Shown here in pieces: positions 1 to 6,950 of a stretch of DNA of 64,000 nt. The DNA is from Eubacterium callanderi (GTDB lineage: Bacteria > Bacillota > Clostridia > Eubacteriales > Eubacteriaceae). Location of the stretch: positions 1-64,000 of the forward strand of contig NZ_FRBP01000004.1 in the NCBI RefSeq assembly GCF_900142645.1, written 5' to 3'. Both the position numbers and the translations under genes were made by a program. Position 1 is the stretch's first letter, and every line of letters begins with the position of its first letter. The notes below the pieces were generated by a model that was not told the DNA's origin, made no database searches, and saw only the letters and a program-made list of their open reading frames with translations.

Positions 1-15
1 CGGGGTCTTAAATAA

Positions 16-90
16 TCCTCAGTAGCTCAACGGTGGAGCACTCGGCTGTTAACCGATAGGCTGTAGGTTCGAATCCTACCTGGGGAGCCA
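16..90 (+). tRNA. tRNA-Asn (GTT)
   Basis: Cloverleaf with a 7-bp acceptor stem (TCCTCAG with CTGGGGA), anticodon GTT, a GGTTCGAATCC T arm and an encoded CCA. First of six tandem tRNA genes. Confidence 0.95.
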
Positions 91-157
91 TTTAAAGACA
101 AACGGATATGGAGAAGCAGAAACTTTCCATATCCGTCTTTTTAAGCCAAAGTAATTT

Positions 158-232
158 GGCCCCTTGGTCAAGCGGTTAAGACACCGCCCTTTCACGGCGG
201 TTACGGGGGTTCGAATCCCCCAGGGGTCACCA
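158..232 (+). tRNA. tRNA-Glu (TTC)
   Basis: Acceptor GGCCCCT pairs with AGGGGTC (one wobble), the anticodon loop CTTTCAC gives TTC, the T arm is GGGGGTTCGAATCCCCC, and CCA is encoded. Confidence 0.95.
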
Positions 233-249
233 TTTTTATAACGTCATGC

Positions 250-326
250 GGCCTGGTAGTTCAGTTGGTTAGAATGCCAGCCTGTCACGCTGGAGGTCGA
301 GAGTTCGAGTCTCTTCCAGGTCGCCA
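250..326 (+). tRNA. tRNA-Asp (GTC)
   Basis: Acceptor GGCCTGG pairs with CCAGGTC, the anticodon loop CTGTCAC gives GTC, and CCA is encoded. It lies 17 bases after tRNA-Glu, consistent with co-transcription. Confidence 0.95.
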
Positions 327-356
327 TTTTTTTATTTTAATATTACCATTTTATGT

Positions 357-432
357 GACCCATTAGCTCAGTTGGTAGAGCATCTGACTTTTAATCAGGG
401 TGTCGGGCGTTCAAGTCGCCCATGGGTCACCA
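357..432 (+). tRNA. tRNA-Lys (TTT)
   Basis: Acceptor GACCCAT pairs with ATGGGTC, the anticodon loop CTTTTAA gives TTT, and CCA is encoded. Confidence 0.95.
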
Positions 433-479
433 TTTTTTTATTTGTTTTAGGTTTTATAATTCAATAAGTTTATCATTAA

Positions 480-555
480 GCTGATGTGGCTCAATTGGCA
501 GAGCAGCTGATTTGTAATCAGCAGGTTGTAGGTTCAAGTCCTATCATCAGCTCCA
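480..555 (+). tRNA. tRNA-Thr (TGT)
   Basis: Acceptor GCTGATG pairs with CATCAGC, the anticodon loop TTTGTAA gives TGT, and CCA is encoded. Confidence 0.95.
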
Positions 556-565
556 TTTTTATTTT

Positions 566-650
566 GGGGAGATGCCCGAGTGGCTAAAGGGGGCGGACTG
601 TAAATCCGTTGACGGAGTCTACGATGGTTCGAATCCATCTCTCCCCACCA
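566..650 (+). tRNA. tRNA-Tyr (GTA)
   Basis: An 85-base class II tRNA with a long variable arm. Acceptor GGGGAGA pairs with TCTCCCC, the anticodon loop TGTAAAT gives GTA, and CCA is encoded. Last gene of the cluster. Confidence 0.95.
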
Positions 651-655
651 TTATG

Positions 656-677
656 ACGATCGTTGGATCGTTTTTTT
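656..677 (+). terminator. Intrinsic terminator of the tRNA cluster
   Basis: A 6-bp stem (ACGATC/GATCGT) with loop GTTG, followed by seven T residues, starting six bases after tRNA-Tyr. Confidence 0.6.
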
Positions 678-679
678 AT

Positions 680-747
680 TGCAAAAAATCAACCCGTATC
701 GTTACGATACGGGTTGATTAGAAAAGACCTCTCAATTAAGAGAGGTC
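680..747 (-). terminator. Tandem terminators of the 89-residue gene
   Basis: Two hairpins lie downstream of the minus-strand gene at 766-1035. One has an 8-bp stem (726-733 with 740-747). The other is a perfect 13-bp stem (689-701 with 705-717) followed on the minus strand by a run of six T (684-689). Confidence 0.8.
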
Positions 748-765
748 CCAAGGTTCATAATATAG

Positions 766-1035
766 TTATCTACCGCCACAGGCTGTTCTATTTGGATGTC
801 TTGTGACAAAACCATTGATATCTTCTTTTGGGTTGTAAACAGAAAGAATCATTGTTCCTTCATTCAGGTCTAATTTGTGCTCAGAATACTCGGGTAATTT
901 TTCGATTTCCAAAACAGCAGCCTTAGCTTCATCAACATTTGTGAATTCTTCCAGTGAAACTGTAGCAATACCATCATCTGAATAATTTGCAGATTCCATC
1001 TTTTTCAGTAAGGTTTTTGAAATATCATTTAACAT
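766..1035 (-). CDS. Small soluble protein of unknown function (89 aa)
   Basis: I do not recognise a family. The start is placed at ATG 1035 rather than the upstream ATG at 1059, because AAAGGTGG lies about six bases before 1035. The product is acidic and soluble, without membrane segment or signal peptide. It is rich in Glu and Lys and ends in Thr-Ala-Cys-Gly-Gly-Arg, with a single Cys near the C terminus. It stands alone between the tRNA cluster and fdhA, transcribed away from fdhA, with two terminators behind it, so it is probably monocistronic and well expressed. The C-terminal Cys-Gly-Gly could suggest a thiol or tail modification, but that is only a thought. Confidence 0.7.
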   Translation of the reverse strand: MLNDISKTLLKKMESANYSDDGIATVSLEEFTNVDEAKAAVLEIEKLPEYSEHKLDLNEGTMILSVYNPKEDINGFVTRHPNRTACGGR

Positions 1036-1215
1036 AGTAACCACCTTTAATCCTTTCATCGATTACGTGACCTATTTTGATTATACGATAACTTTGAGAT
1101 CTTGTCCACAAGATGTCAAAAATTTACTACTAATCAAAATAGGCGGCTTAAATAAAGCCTCTTCTTTATCTTTATATGAAATTATACCCGAAGATTTAAG
1201 AAAATAACAAAATCC

Positions 1216-1278
1216 GGGAAATGTAAGTAAATTTCCCTTCGGGTGATTGACAAAAATGTGAAAAATGAGATACTATAA
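1216..1278 (+). promoter_or_regulatory. fdhA promoter with upstream inverted repeat
   Basis: A -35 TTGACA (1247-1252) is followed after 17 bases by TACTAT (1270-1275); an overlapping TATAAT sits at 1273-1278. Just upstream, GGGAAAT (1216-1222) and ATTTCCC (1231-1237) form a 7-bp inverted repeat that could be an activator or repressor site. The transcript would have a leader of roughly 45 bases. Confidence 0.6.
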
Positions 1279-1326
1279 TAAGGATTACAATGTAATTTTG
1301 GTAGATTATATTAGGAGATGTTTGAA

Positions 1327-4014
1327 ATGGTAAATTTAACAATTGACAATCAGAAAGTGAGCGTTCCCGAGGGCACTACGATCCTTAACGCCGCTAAAGA
1401 AGTAGGGATTGATATCCCGACTTTGTGCTATTTTAAAGGCTTTGATCCTGAAGGAAGCTGCAGGATGTGCCTTGTTGAAGTAGTGGGAGCCAGAAGACTG
1501 GAGACCGCTTGTTCAACACCGGTAGGCGAAGGGATGGTCGTCTATACGAATAATGCGGTTGTTCGTAAAGCGCGCCGCTTTGTCTTAAAAATGCTTTTCT
1601 CAGATCATACATTTGATTGCTTTACCTGCTACAAATTTGGCACCTGCCGTTTTGTTGATCTTAATGGAAATTGTATCGAGTATGACGAAGTGAAAAGCTT
1701 TGGCCAGTCCTTGGAAAAAGGTCAGCCAATCGATGATTCAAGTCCTTTTTATACTTATGATCCCAACAAATGTATTTTATGTAATCGTTGCGTTAAGGTT
1801 TGTGAACACCTTCAGTGCAATCATGTTTTAGCAAAATGCGACCGTGGTTACGAAACAAATATTAATCCAGTTTTCGATATGCTGCGCGGCGATAAAAACT
1901 CAAACTGTGTAAACTGTGGGAATTGTATTGCTGAATGCCCTACAGGTGCACTGGCGCCGAAAAAGTTCATGCCGCTGCCTTATACCGACACGGTAGAAAC
2001 AATTTGCCCTTATTGCGGCGTAGGCTGTACTTTGAAATTAAAGGTTCGGGATAACAAGATTACAGATGTCATGAGTGTTCCGGGCAATGTTAACAATAAT
2101 CTTCTTTGTGTTAAGGGGCGCTTTGCCCATGACTTTGTGGCCAGTGAGGATCGTCTGAAAACGCCGCTTATTCGAAAAAATGGCGTTTTGGAAGAAGCAA
2201 CCTGGGAAGAAGCTTATGATCTGATTACTCAGAAGCTGAAAGAAGCGATTTCAGAAGGCCCGCAGGCTGTTGCAGGTTTTTCGTCAGCCCGCTGTACCAA
2301 TGAAGAGAACTATTTATTCCAGAAATTTATTCGATCAGTTGGTAAGACGAACAATGTTGACCATTGTGCGCGACTTTGTCATGCCTCTACCGTTGCTGGG
2401 CTGGCTAAATCCTTTGGCAGCGGTGCCATGACAAACAGTATCGAAGAAGTTGACGTGATGGATGTTATTCTCGTCAGTGGTTCAAATACCACCGAGACGC
2501 ATCCGGTCATTGGTGCTAAGATCAAGCAGCGCGTACAGAAAGGCGCGGCGCTGATCGTGGCGGAACCACGTAAAATTGAACTGGCAAAATATGCCGATGT
2601 TTATCTTCAGATCAAACCAGGCACCAACGTTGCTTTGTTTAATGGTTTGATGAAAGCAATTCTGGATGAACATCTGGAAGACCGTGATTTTATTAACGAG
2701 CGGACTGAAAATTTCGATACGCTTGAAGAATATTTAAATACAATTACAGTAGAAGAATGCGCTGAGATATGTGGTGTAGATCCCGAAGAAATGCGCAAGG
2801 CAGCACGTTTATATGCGACTAAGGATAAAGGCGGCATCTTCTATTCAATGGGGGTGACCCAGCACGCTACCGGAACCGATGGCGTTATGAGTACCGCTAA
2901 TCTGGCAATGATGACTGGCAAGATTGGACGTGAAGGCTGTGGTGTTAACCCGCTTCGTGGTCAGAATAACGTTCAGGGAGCCTGTGATATGGGTGCACTT
3001 CCAGGCGATTTTACGGGCTATCAGAAGACGAATAACCCAGATGTTCTTGCCAAATTTGAACAGGCATGGGGAACAGAGCTGCCGACAAATGCAGGCCATA
3101 CGATTACGGAAATTGTTGATGATGTGGATAAAAACATCGTGAAGTTTTTATATATCATGGGTGAGAATCCGCTGGTTTCTGATCCCAACACAAATCATGT
3201 TAAGGAAGCCTTTGAAAAGGCAAACTTTATCGTACTCCAGGATATTTTCCTGACTGAAACGTCAGAATATGCAGATGTTGTTCTCCCAGCAATGGTTTAT
3301 GCTGAAAAAGACGGCACATTCACCAATACCGAACGCCGGATACAATTGCTTAGAAAAGCCGTGAAGGCGCCTGGCGTGGCAAAAGAGGACTGGCGAATCA
3401 TCTGTGAGCTTGCACAGCGTATGGGCGCTGAAGGCTTTAATTTCAGCAGCTCAGCCGAAATTATGGATGAAATCGCATCGGTCACTCCGAGCTACGCCGG
3501 TGTGTCACACGAGCGTCTGGAACGCGGCGACCGCATTCAGTGGCCATGTCCTGACAAAGAATCGGAAGGTACTAAATTCCTGCATAAAGGCCAGTTTACA
3601 CGCGGAAAGGGCATGTTTAATGTTGCGCACTATATTGCGCCGGAAGATCAGCCCGATGAAACCTATCCGATGATTCTGATGACTGGACGTATTCTGCAGC
3701 ATTATCATACCCGCACGATGACTAAAAGAACAGCGGGGATACAGGAGATCGTAGGAGATCCTTTCTTCGAAATTAATCCCAAAACAGCTGAAGAAAACGG
3801 CTTTTCAGAAGGCCAGTTTATTCAGGTAACATCACCAAGAGGCTCTGTAACTGCAAAAGCAGTCTATAATAAAGGAATTCAGGAAAACACCCTGTTTATG
3901 CCATTCCATTATGGTGACAAGGGTGCCAATTGTCTGACTGGTGGTAAGGTCGATCCAATCGCTAAAATTCCACCGTTTAAGGTTTGTAAAGTCTTTTTAG
4001 AAGAAGCAAAATAA
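1327..4014 (+). CDS. fdhA: Formate dehydrogenase catalytic subunit, cysteine type, with N-terminal iron-sulfur domains
   Basis: Molybdopterin enzyme for reversible formate oxidation / CO2 reduction, the first step of the methyl branch in acetogens. AGGAG lies nine bases before ATG 1327, so I prefer it to ATG 1318, which abuts the ribosome site; this gives 895 aa. Cys34, 45, 48 and 62 form a [2Fe-2S] site. His94 with Cys98, 101 and 107 form a NuoG-like cluster. Cys149-159 and Cys194-204 are two ferredoxin-type motifs. Cys227, 230, 234 and 261 bind the cluster of the catalytic domain. The catalytic position (VDHCARLCHAS, Cys351-His352) holds Cys where E. coli FdhF has selenocysteine. The length and N-terminal domains match NAD(P)- or ferredoxin-linked FdhA rather than the shorter E. 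coli FdhF. Followed by mobA and fdhD, both cofactor-maturation genes. Confidence 0.92.
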   Translation: MVNLTIDNQKVSVPEGTTILNAAKEVGIDIPTLCYFKGFDPEGSCRMCLVEVVGARRLETACSTPVGEGMVVYTNNAVVRKARRFVLKMLFSDHTFDCFTCYKFGTCRFVDLNGNCIEYDEVKSFGQSLEKGQPIDDSSPFYTYDPNKCILCNRCVKVCEHLQCNHVLAKCDRGYETNINPVFDMLRGDKNSNCVNCGNCIAECPTGALAPKKFMPLPYTDTVETICPYCGVGCTLKLKVRDNKITDVMSVPGNVNNNLLCVKGRFAHDFVASEDRLKTPLIRKNGVLEEATWEEAYDLITQKLKEAISEGPQAVAGFSSARCTNEENYLFQKFIRSVGKTNNVDHCARLCHASTVAGLAKSFGSGAMTNSIEEVDVMDVILVSGSNTTETHPVIGAKIKQRVQKGAALIVAEPRKIELAKYADVYLQIKPGTNVALFNGLMKAILDEHLEDRDFINERTENFDTLEEYLNTITVEECAEICGVDPEEMRKAARLYATKDKGGIFYSMGVTQHATGTDGVMSTANLAMMTGKIGREGCGVNPLRGQNNVQGACDMGALPGDFTGYQKTNNPDVLAKFEQAWGTELPTNAGHTITEIVDDVDKNIVKFLYIMGENPLVSDPNTNHVKEAFEKANFIVLQDIFLTETSEYADVVLPAMVYAEKDGTFTNTERRIQLLRKAVKAPGVAKEDWRIICELAQRMGAEGFNFSSSAEIMDEIASVTPSYAGVSHERLERGDRIQWPCPDKESEGTKFLHKGQFTRGKGMFNVAHYIAPEDQPDETYPMILMTGRILQHYHTRTMTKRTAGIQEIVGDPFFEINPKTAEENGFSEGQFIQVTSPRGSVTAKAVYNKGIQENTLFMPFHYGDKGANCLTGGKVDPIAKIPPFKVCKVFLEEAK

Positions 4015-4021
4015 ATGTGGG

Positions 4022-4056
4022 CTCCCTTCATCATGGTTGGTGGTGGAGGGAGTGTT
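4022..4056 (+). terminator. Hairpin between fdhA and mobA (attenuator-like)
   Basis: CTCCCT (4022-4027) pairs with AGGGAG (4047-4052), and the stem extends inward with wobble pairs to about 13 bp. Only a short T-rich run (TGTTTT) follows, so it may be a partial terminator or a 3' stabiliser lowering expression of mobA-fdhD relative to fdhA. Confidence 0.45.
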
Positions 4057-4078
4057 TTCATATTCTGGGAGAAAGACA

Positions 4079-4744
4079 ATGAAAAAGTATAAAACAGCAG
4101 CCATCCTGGTTGGTGGAAAAAGCACCAGAATGGGAAAAGATAAAAAAAACCTGGTTATTTCAGGTAAAGCCCTGCTGCAATCCATCATTGACCAGCTGGC
4201 CGTCTTGTTTGATGAAATAATCATTGTTGGCTGCAGTGAGGATGAGATTGTTGGTATTCATGGAATTACAGGCGTATATCCGGATATTTTAGATATTTCA
4301 GCATCCTTGACAGGAATTTATACCGCTTTGCTTTACAGCCAGTCAGACTATGTTTATATTACAGCCTGTGATATGCCTAATTATGATTTAGTTTTTATTC
4401 GGCATATGATGACACTTTTAGAAGAAAATCCTGATAAAAAAGGCTGTGTCACACGTTATAAAGAGTGGATTGAGCCCTTCAATGCCTTTTATTCAAGGGA
4501 CTTGCTGCCATCAGCAGAGTATTTTTTAAAAAGTGGAAGAAAGAGCGTTTTTCATTATTTAAGCCGGGAAAATATCTATTATATAGCAGAGAAGGATGCC
4601 CGGGCTTACACCCCGGATTGGAGCCTTTTTTGTAATTTAAACACCCCTGGCGATTTAACAAAGCACTTAAAAGGAGTTGGCGATGTCAGTGAAGCTGGAA
4701 GAAATTGTAAAAATCACGCCGAGAGGCGCCAAAAGGATCTTTGA
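4079..4744 (+). CDS. mobA: Molybdenum cofactor guanylyltransferase (MobA family)
   Basis: Transfers GMP from GTP to molybdopterin to make the guanine dinucleotide cofactor used by formate dehydrogenases. ATG 4079 is preferred because GGGAGAAAG precedes it and the conserved N terminus begins there (AAILVGGKSTRMGKDK, the nucleotide-binding LxGGxSxRMGxDK signature). An acidic AcDMP motif (TACDMPNYD) lies near residue 100 and would bind Mg. The 221-aa product overlaps the start of fdhD by 62 bases, so its last 20 residues are encoded in sequence shared with fdhD and may be a non-conserved tail. Position between fdhA and fdhD supports a role in maturing this enzyme. Confidence 0.88.
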   Translation: MKKYKTAAILVGGKSTRMGKDKKNLVISGKALLQSIIDQLAVLFDEIIIVGCSEDEIVGIHGITGVYPDILDISASLTGIYTALLYSQSDYVYITACDMPNYDLVFIRHMMTLLEENPDKKGCVTRYKEWIEPFNAFYSRDLLPSAEYFLKSGRKSVFHYLSRENIYYIAEKDARAYTPDWSLFCNLNTPGDLTKHLKGVGDVSEAGRNCKNHAERRQKDL

Positions 4745-5450
4745 CCCAATGGTTGAGGAGTATCCGGTCACCTTATACCTTAATGGACAGAAAATGATCT
4801 CATTGATGAGTACGCCCCAAGATTTAAAAGAGTTGGGCGTCGGCTTTTTTTACCTGAAAGGCCTTATAAAAGATATTCAGCAGGTAAATAAAATAGAAAT
4901 AGAGCGAAGCACTGTAAAGACAGGAGCGGTTGTTTATATTGACAGCCATGAGAAGACATCAAAAATAAAAGATTTTTTCGAACTGTCTGAGGAGAGTATT
5001 CTCACAAGGAATGAAGAAAAAAAGACCTACCCTTTCGAGGCGGATTTTCAAACAGTATTGAGACGATACGGGTTGACCGAAAAGGGCCTTTTTGAAATGA
5101 TGGAAGGCTTCAGCCAGAAGTCGGAGCTTTTTGTAAAAACTGGCGGAGTGCACAGCATTGGGCTCTACGAAAAGGGTGAGGCCGTACTGTTTTACGATGA
5201 CGTCAGCCGTTACAATACCTATAATAAGCTGTTTGGCGGTATTTTGCTGAACCGGATTACGCCTGAAAACAAAATGCTTTTAACAACTGGCAGAATTCCA
5301 AGCGAGGTAATGACCTGGATTATCCAAAATGGTATCCGCTGTGTTTTATCCATTTCTGCGCCCACAAATGGAAGTGTTCAGCTGGCTAGAAAGCATGGAG
5401 TGACCCTGATGGGATTTGTAAGGGGAGAGCGCTTGAATTTATACGCCTGA
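4683..5450 (+). CDS. fdhD: Formate dehydrogenase accessory protein FdhD, lacking the usual CxxC loop
   Basis: FdhD passes sulfur from a cysteine desulfurase to the molybdenum cofactor and binds that cofactor. ATG 4683 is six bases after AAGGAG; the TTG at 4677 abuts the ribosome site. Family signatures are clear: a TGG-x-H segment (VKTGGVHSIG), a D-x-x-R/S-x-N-x-x-x-K segment (YDDVSRYNTYNK), SAPT near residue 233 and a GFVRGERLNLYA C terminus. The region after Thr-Arg-Asn, where canonical FdhD carries the catalytic Cys-x-x-Cys loop, reads EEKKTYPFEADF and has no cysteine. The only Cys of the 255 aa is in the IRCVLS segment. Sulfur transfer by the known mechanism therefore looks impossible without another thiol; it may act as a cofactor carrier only. 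Confidence 0.85.
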   Translation: MSVKLEEIVKITPRGAKRIFDPMVEEYPVTLYLNGQKMISLMSTPQDLKELGVGFFYLKGLIKDIQQVNKIEIERSTVKTGAVVYIDSHEKTSKIKDFFELSEESILTRNEEKKTYPFEADFQTVLRRYGLTEKGLFEMMEGFSQKSELFVKTGGVHSIGLYEKGEAVLFYDDVSRYNTYNKLFGGILLNRITPENKMLLTTGRIPSEVMTWIIQNGIRCVLSISAPTNGSVQLARKHGVTLMGFVRGERLNLYA

Positions 5451-5485
5451 ATGTAAAAAATCAGCAGAAAAAGGTTAAAAAAATC

Positions 5486-5517
5486 TTGACACTGGTGGCG
5501 TCATTTGTTATTATAAT
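5486..5517 (+). promoter_or_regulatory. Promoter of tRNA-Leu
   Basis: TTGACA (5486-5491), 17-base spacer, TATTAT (5509-5514), overlapping a TATAAT at 5512-5517. It lies about 50 bases before the mature tRNA. Confidence 0.7.
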
Positions 5518-5567
5518 TGAGCACGTTACATACAGATGCTTTGCTCGTCTGAGTAACGCTGCATTGT

Positions 5568-5652
5568 GCGGATGTGGCGGAATTGGCAGACGCGCTAGAC
5601 TTAGGATCTAGTATCTAATGATGTGGGGGTTCGACTCCCTTCATCCGCACCA
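5568..5652 (+). tRNA. tRNA-Leu (TAG)
   Basis: An 85-base class II tRNA. Acceptor GCGGATG pairs with CATCCGC, the anticodon loop CTTAGGA gives TAG, and it has a long variable arm and encoded CCA. Confidence 0.95.
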
Positions 5653-5701
5653 CTTTTAATATAAAACAAACACATTTATATGAAAAAAGTTAAAAAAGTG
5701 C

Positions 5702-5730
5702 TTGACAAAATAAAGGGAAGCAATTATAAT
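5702..5730 (+). promoter_or_regulatory. Full-consensus promoter upstream of the tRNA-Gly leader
   Basis: TTGACA (5702-5707), exactly 17 bases, TATAAT (5725-5730): a full sigma-A consensus. It lies 160 bases before mature tRNA-Gly, so the transcript would carry a long 5' segment. Confidence 0.8.
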
Positions 5731-5754
5731 AATATATGTTCGCTGATGAAAATT

Positions 5755-5865
5755 ATTCAAGCGAAGTTAAGCGGAAGTAGCCAGTGGTATAAGCAGAGAA
5801 CCCAAATCTTCGATTTGGTGTGAATCGCTTAGTCCGGGATGCTTTCAAAAGCCGGAGATGTGGTA
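5755..5865 (+). other. Structured leader with a tRNA-Gly-like 5' half (possible ncRNA or degenerate tRNA)
   Basis: Bases 5771-5795 match the first 25 bases of tRNA-Gly (5890-5914) with only small gaps: the acceptor half GCGGAAG and the D-arm CAGTGGTA are identical. After that the resemblance ends. There is a CCAAATC/GATTTGG hairpin near 5802-5818 and a second hairpin TCCGG/CCGGA with an inner GCTT/AAGC near 5832-5857. No 3' acceptor half follows. It could be a broken tRNA-Gly copy, a processing signal, or a small RNA released when the tRNA is processed. Confidence 0.45.
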
Positions 5866-5889
5866 CGTAAAACAAAATAATAATTCTAT

Positions 5890-5964
5890 GCGGAAGTGGC
5901 TCAGTGGTAGAGCATCGCCTTGCCAAGGCGAGGGTCGCGAGTTCAAATCTCGTCTTCCGCTCCA
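5890..5964 (+). tRNA. tRNA-Gly (GCC)
   Basis: Acceptor GCGGAAG pairs with CTTCCGC, the anticodon loop TTGCCAA gives GCC, the T arm is GCGAGTTCAAATCTCGT, and CCA is encoded. Confidence 0.95.
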
Positions 5965-5985
5965 TTTTATTTTTTGGCATTTTGT

Positions 5986-6006
5986 AGCAGCTTTGGCTGT
6001 TTTTTT
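5986..6006 (+). terminator. Weak terminator after tRNA-Gly
   Basis: A 6-bp stem AGCAGC/GCTGTT with one wobble and loop TTTG, followed by a T run through 6006. Confidence 0.5.
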
Positions 6007-6041
6007 ATTTGCGCTAATATGATCTTGCTAATCAAAGTAAT

Positions 6042-6066
6042 AAAAAAATCCTGCTCTATGCAGGAT
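6042..6066 (-). terminator. Terminator overlapping the 3' end of the hydrolase gene
   Basis: A 7-bp stem ATCCTGC (6048-6054) with GCAGGAT (6060-6066). The stop codon of the minus-strand gene lies in the loop, and seven T follow on the minus strand. Confidence 0.75.
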
Positions 6067-6907
6067 CTTTTTTGTTTTTACGTCTTAAATTTCTTTTGGC
6101 CTGAAAGACAGCAAAGGTCATGGCAACGGTAATGCTCTGGATGCTGCTGTAAAGGGGATGTCGTTTCCCCGGAAGGCCGATATGTCCAAGCGTATCAAGA
6201 ATATGATTAGGCTTATGATTATTTTTAGGTGTTTTTGAGCCGGTTTCAATGACCAGCCGCTTTCCGGCAATACTGGTCAGCAATATATTGACGATATCAT
6301 AGGCGCCTTCATAGGCAGTGATCTTATTCCTGTTTTTTTGAATTTGCCGATAATATTTGCCGATAAAATCAGCCGAGAAACCAGGGCTGTTAAAACTGAC
6401 GCATTGATTGATGCACTCGCCGTTTAGAATAGTGATATACTGCGCATCATTGCCGCCTTTAGAATGGCCTGCTAAATCAAAATTTGAAAAGCCAAATTCT
6501 TCCTTGCAGTCTTCATAGAAGCGGAAAGCATTTTTCTGTTGGTCTGTTTCTGCGGAAAAAGCGCCTTTATAGTTATCAATCCATCCACCAAGGCCAACGG
6601 TTCCCCTGAAGGTGATAATGCCTGTTTCAGGCGAATCTGAGGTAAAACAGAGACCATAAAGCCCAGTTCGGGGTTCATCGGCCTGTCTGAGAATCTGGAG
6701 TGACATCAGAGCACTGTCTTCCTGAATAAGCTCCAGAGAATGGCGCCACTCTTTGGAGGTCATGGCTGCGTCGCCTGCCAGTTTTGGATAATGGCGGCGG
6801 TGAACAGCCACCATCTCAGAAACAGGGATGGGCAGGTCCTCTGGATGGACTGGAAGAGGGAGGGCTGTCAGCTGGCTTAAAAGATTCAATTGGCTGTGAC
6901 AAAGCAT
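6056..6907 (-). CDS. Alpha/beta-hydrolase of the DUF2974 (Mbeg1-like) family
   Basis: Predicted cytoplasmic lipase/esterase-fold protein; substrate unknown. The start at 6907 is chosen because GGAG lies nine bases upstream, while the ATG at 6916 abuts it; this gives 283 aa. A strand-oxyanion segment ITFRGT (about residues 98-103) and the nucleophile elbow AGHSKGG with Ser149 are typical of class 3 lipase-like DUF2974 proteins. A following AYEGAYDIVN segment could carry the acidic residue, and His in NHKPNHIL could complete the triad. There is no signal peptide; the last 20 residues are very basic. It is downstream of topB on the same strand with a gap of 43 bases, so it may be co-transcribed. 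Confidence 0.75.
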   Translation of the reverse strand: MLCHSQLNLLSQLTALPLPVHPEDLPIPVSEMVAVHRRHYPKLAGDAAMTSKEWRHSLELIQEDSALMSLQILRQADEPRTGLYGLCFTSDSPETGIITFRGTVGLGGWIDNYKGAFSAETDQQKNAFRFYEDCKEEFGFSNFDLAGHSKGGNDAQYITILNGECINQCVSFNSPGFSADFIGKYYRQIQKNRNKITAYEGAYDIVNILLTSIAGKRLVIETGSKTPKNNHKPNHILDTLGHIGLPGKRHPLYSSIQSITVAMTFAVFQAKRNLRRKNKKDPA

Positions 6908-6950
6908 AAGAGGCATCTCCTTTCTGATAAGTGTCAGAAAGCCTTAAAAA

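Noticed and set aside
1327-4014. Possible selenocysteine in formate dehydrogenase
   Set aside because: No in-frame TGA exists; the catalytic position is encoded as Cys, so no SECIS element is expected.
5753-5980. Minus-strand ORF of 75 codons across the tRNA-Gly gene
   Set aside because: It is antisense to tRNA-Gly and its leader; reading frames of this kind over tRNA genes are common artefacts, and there is no ribosome site.
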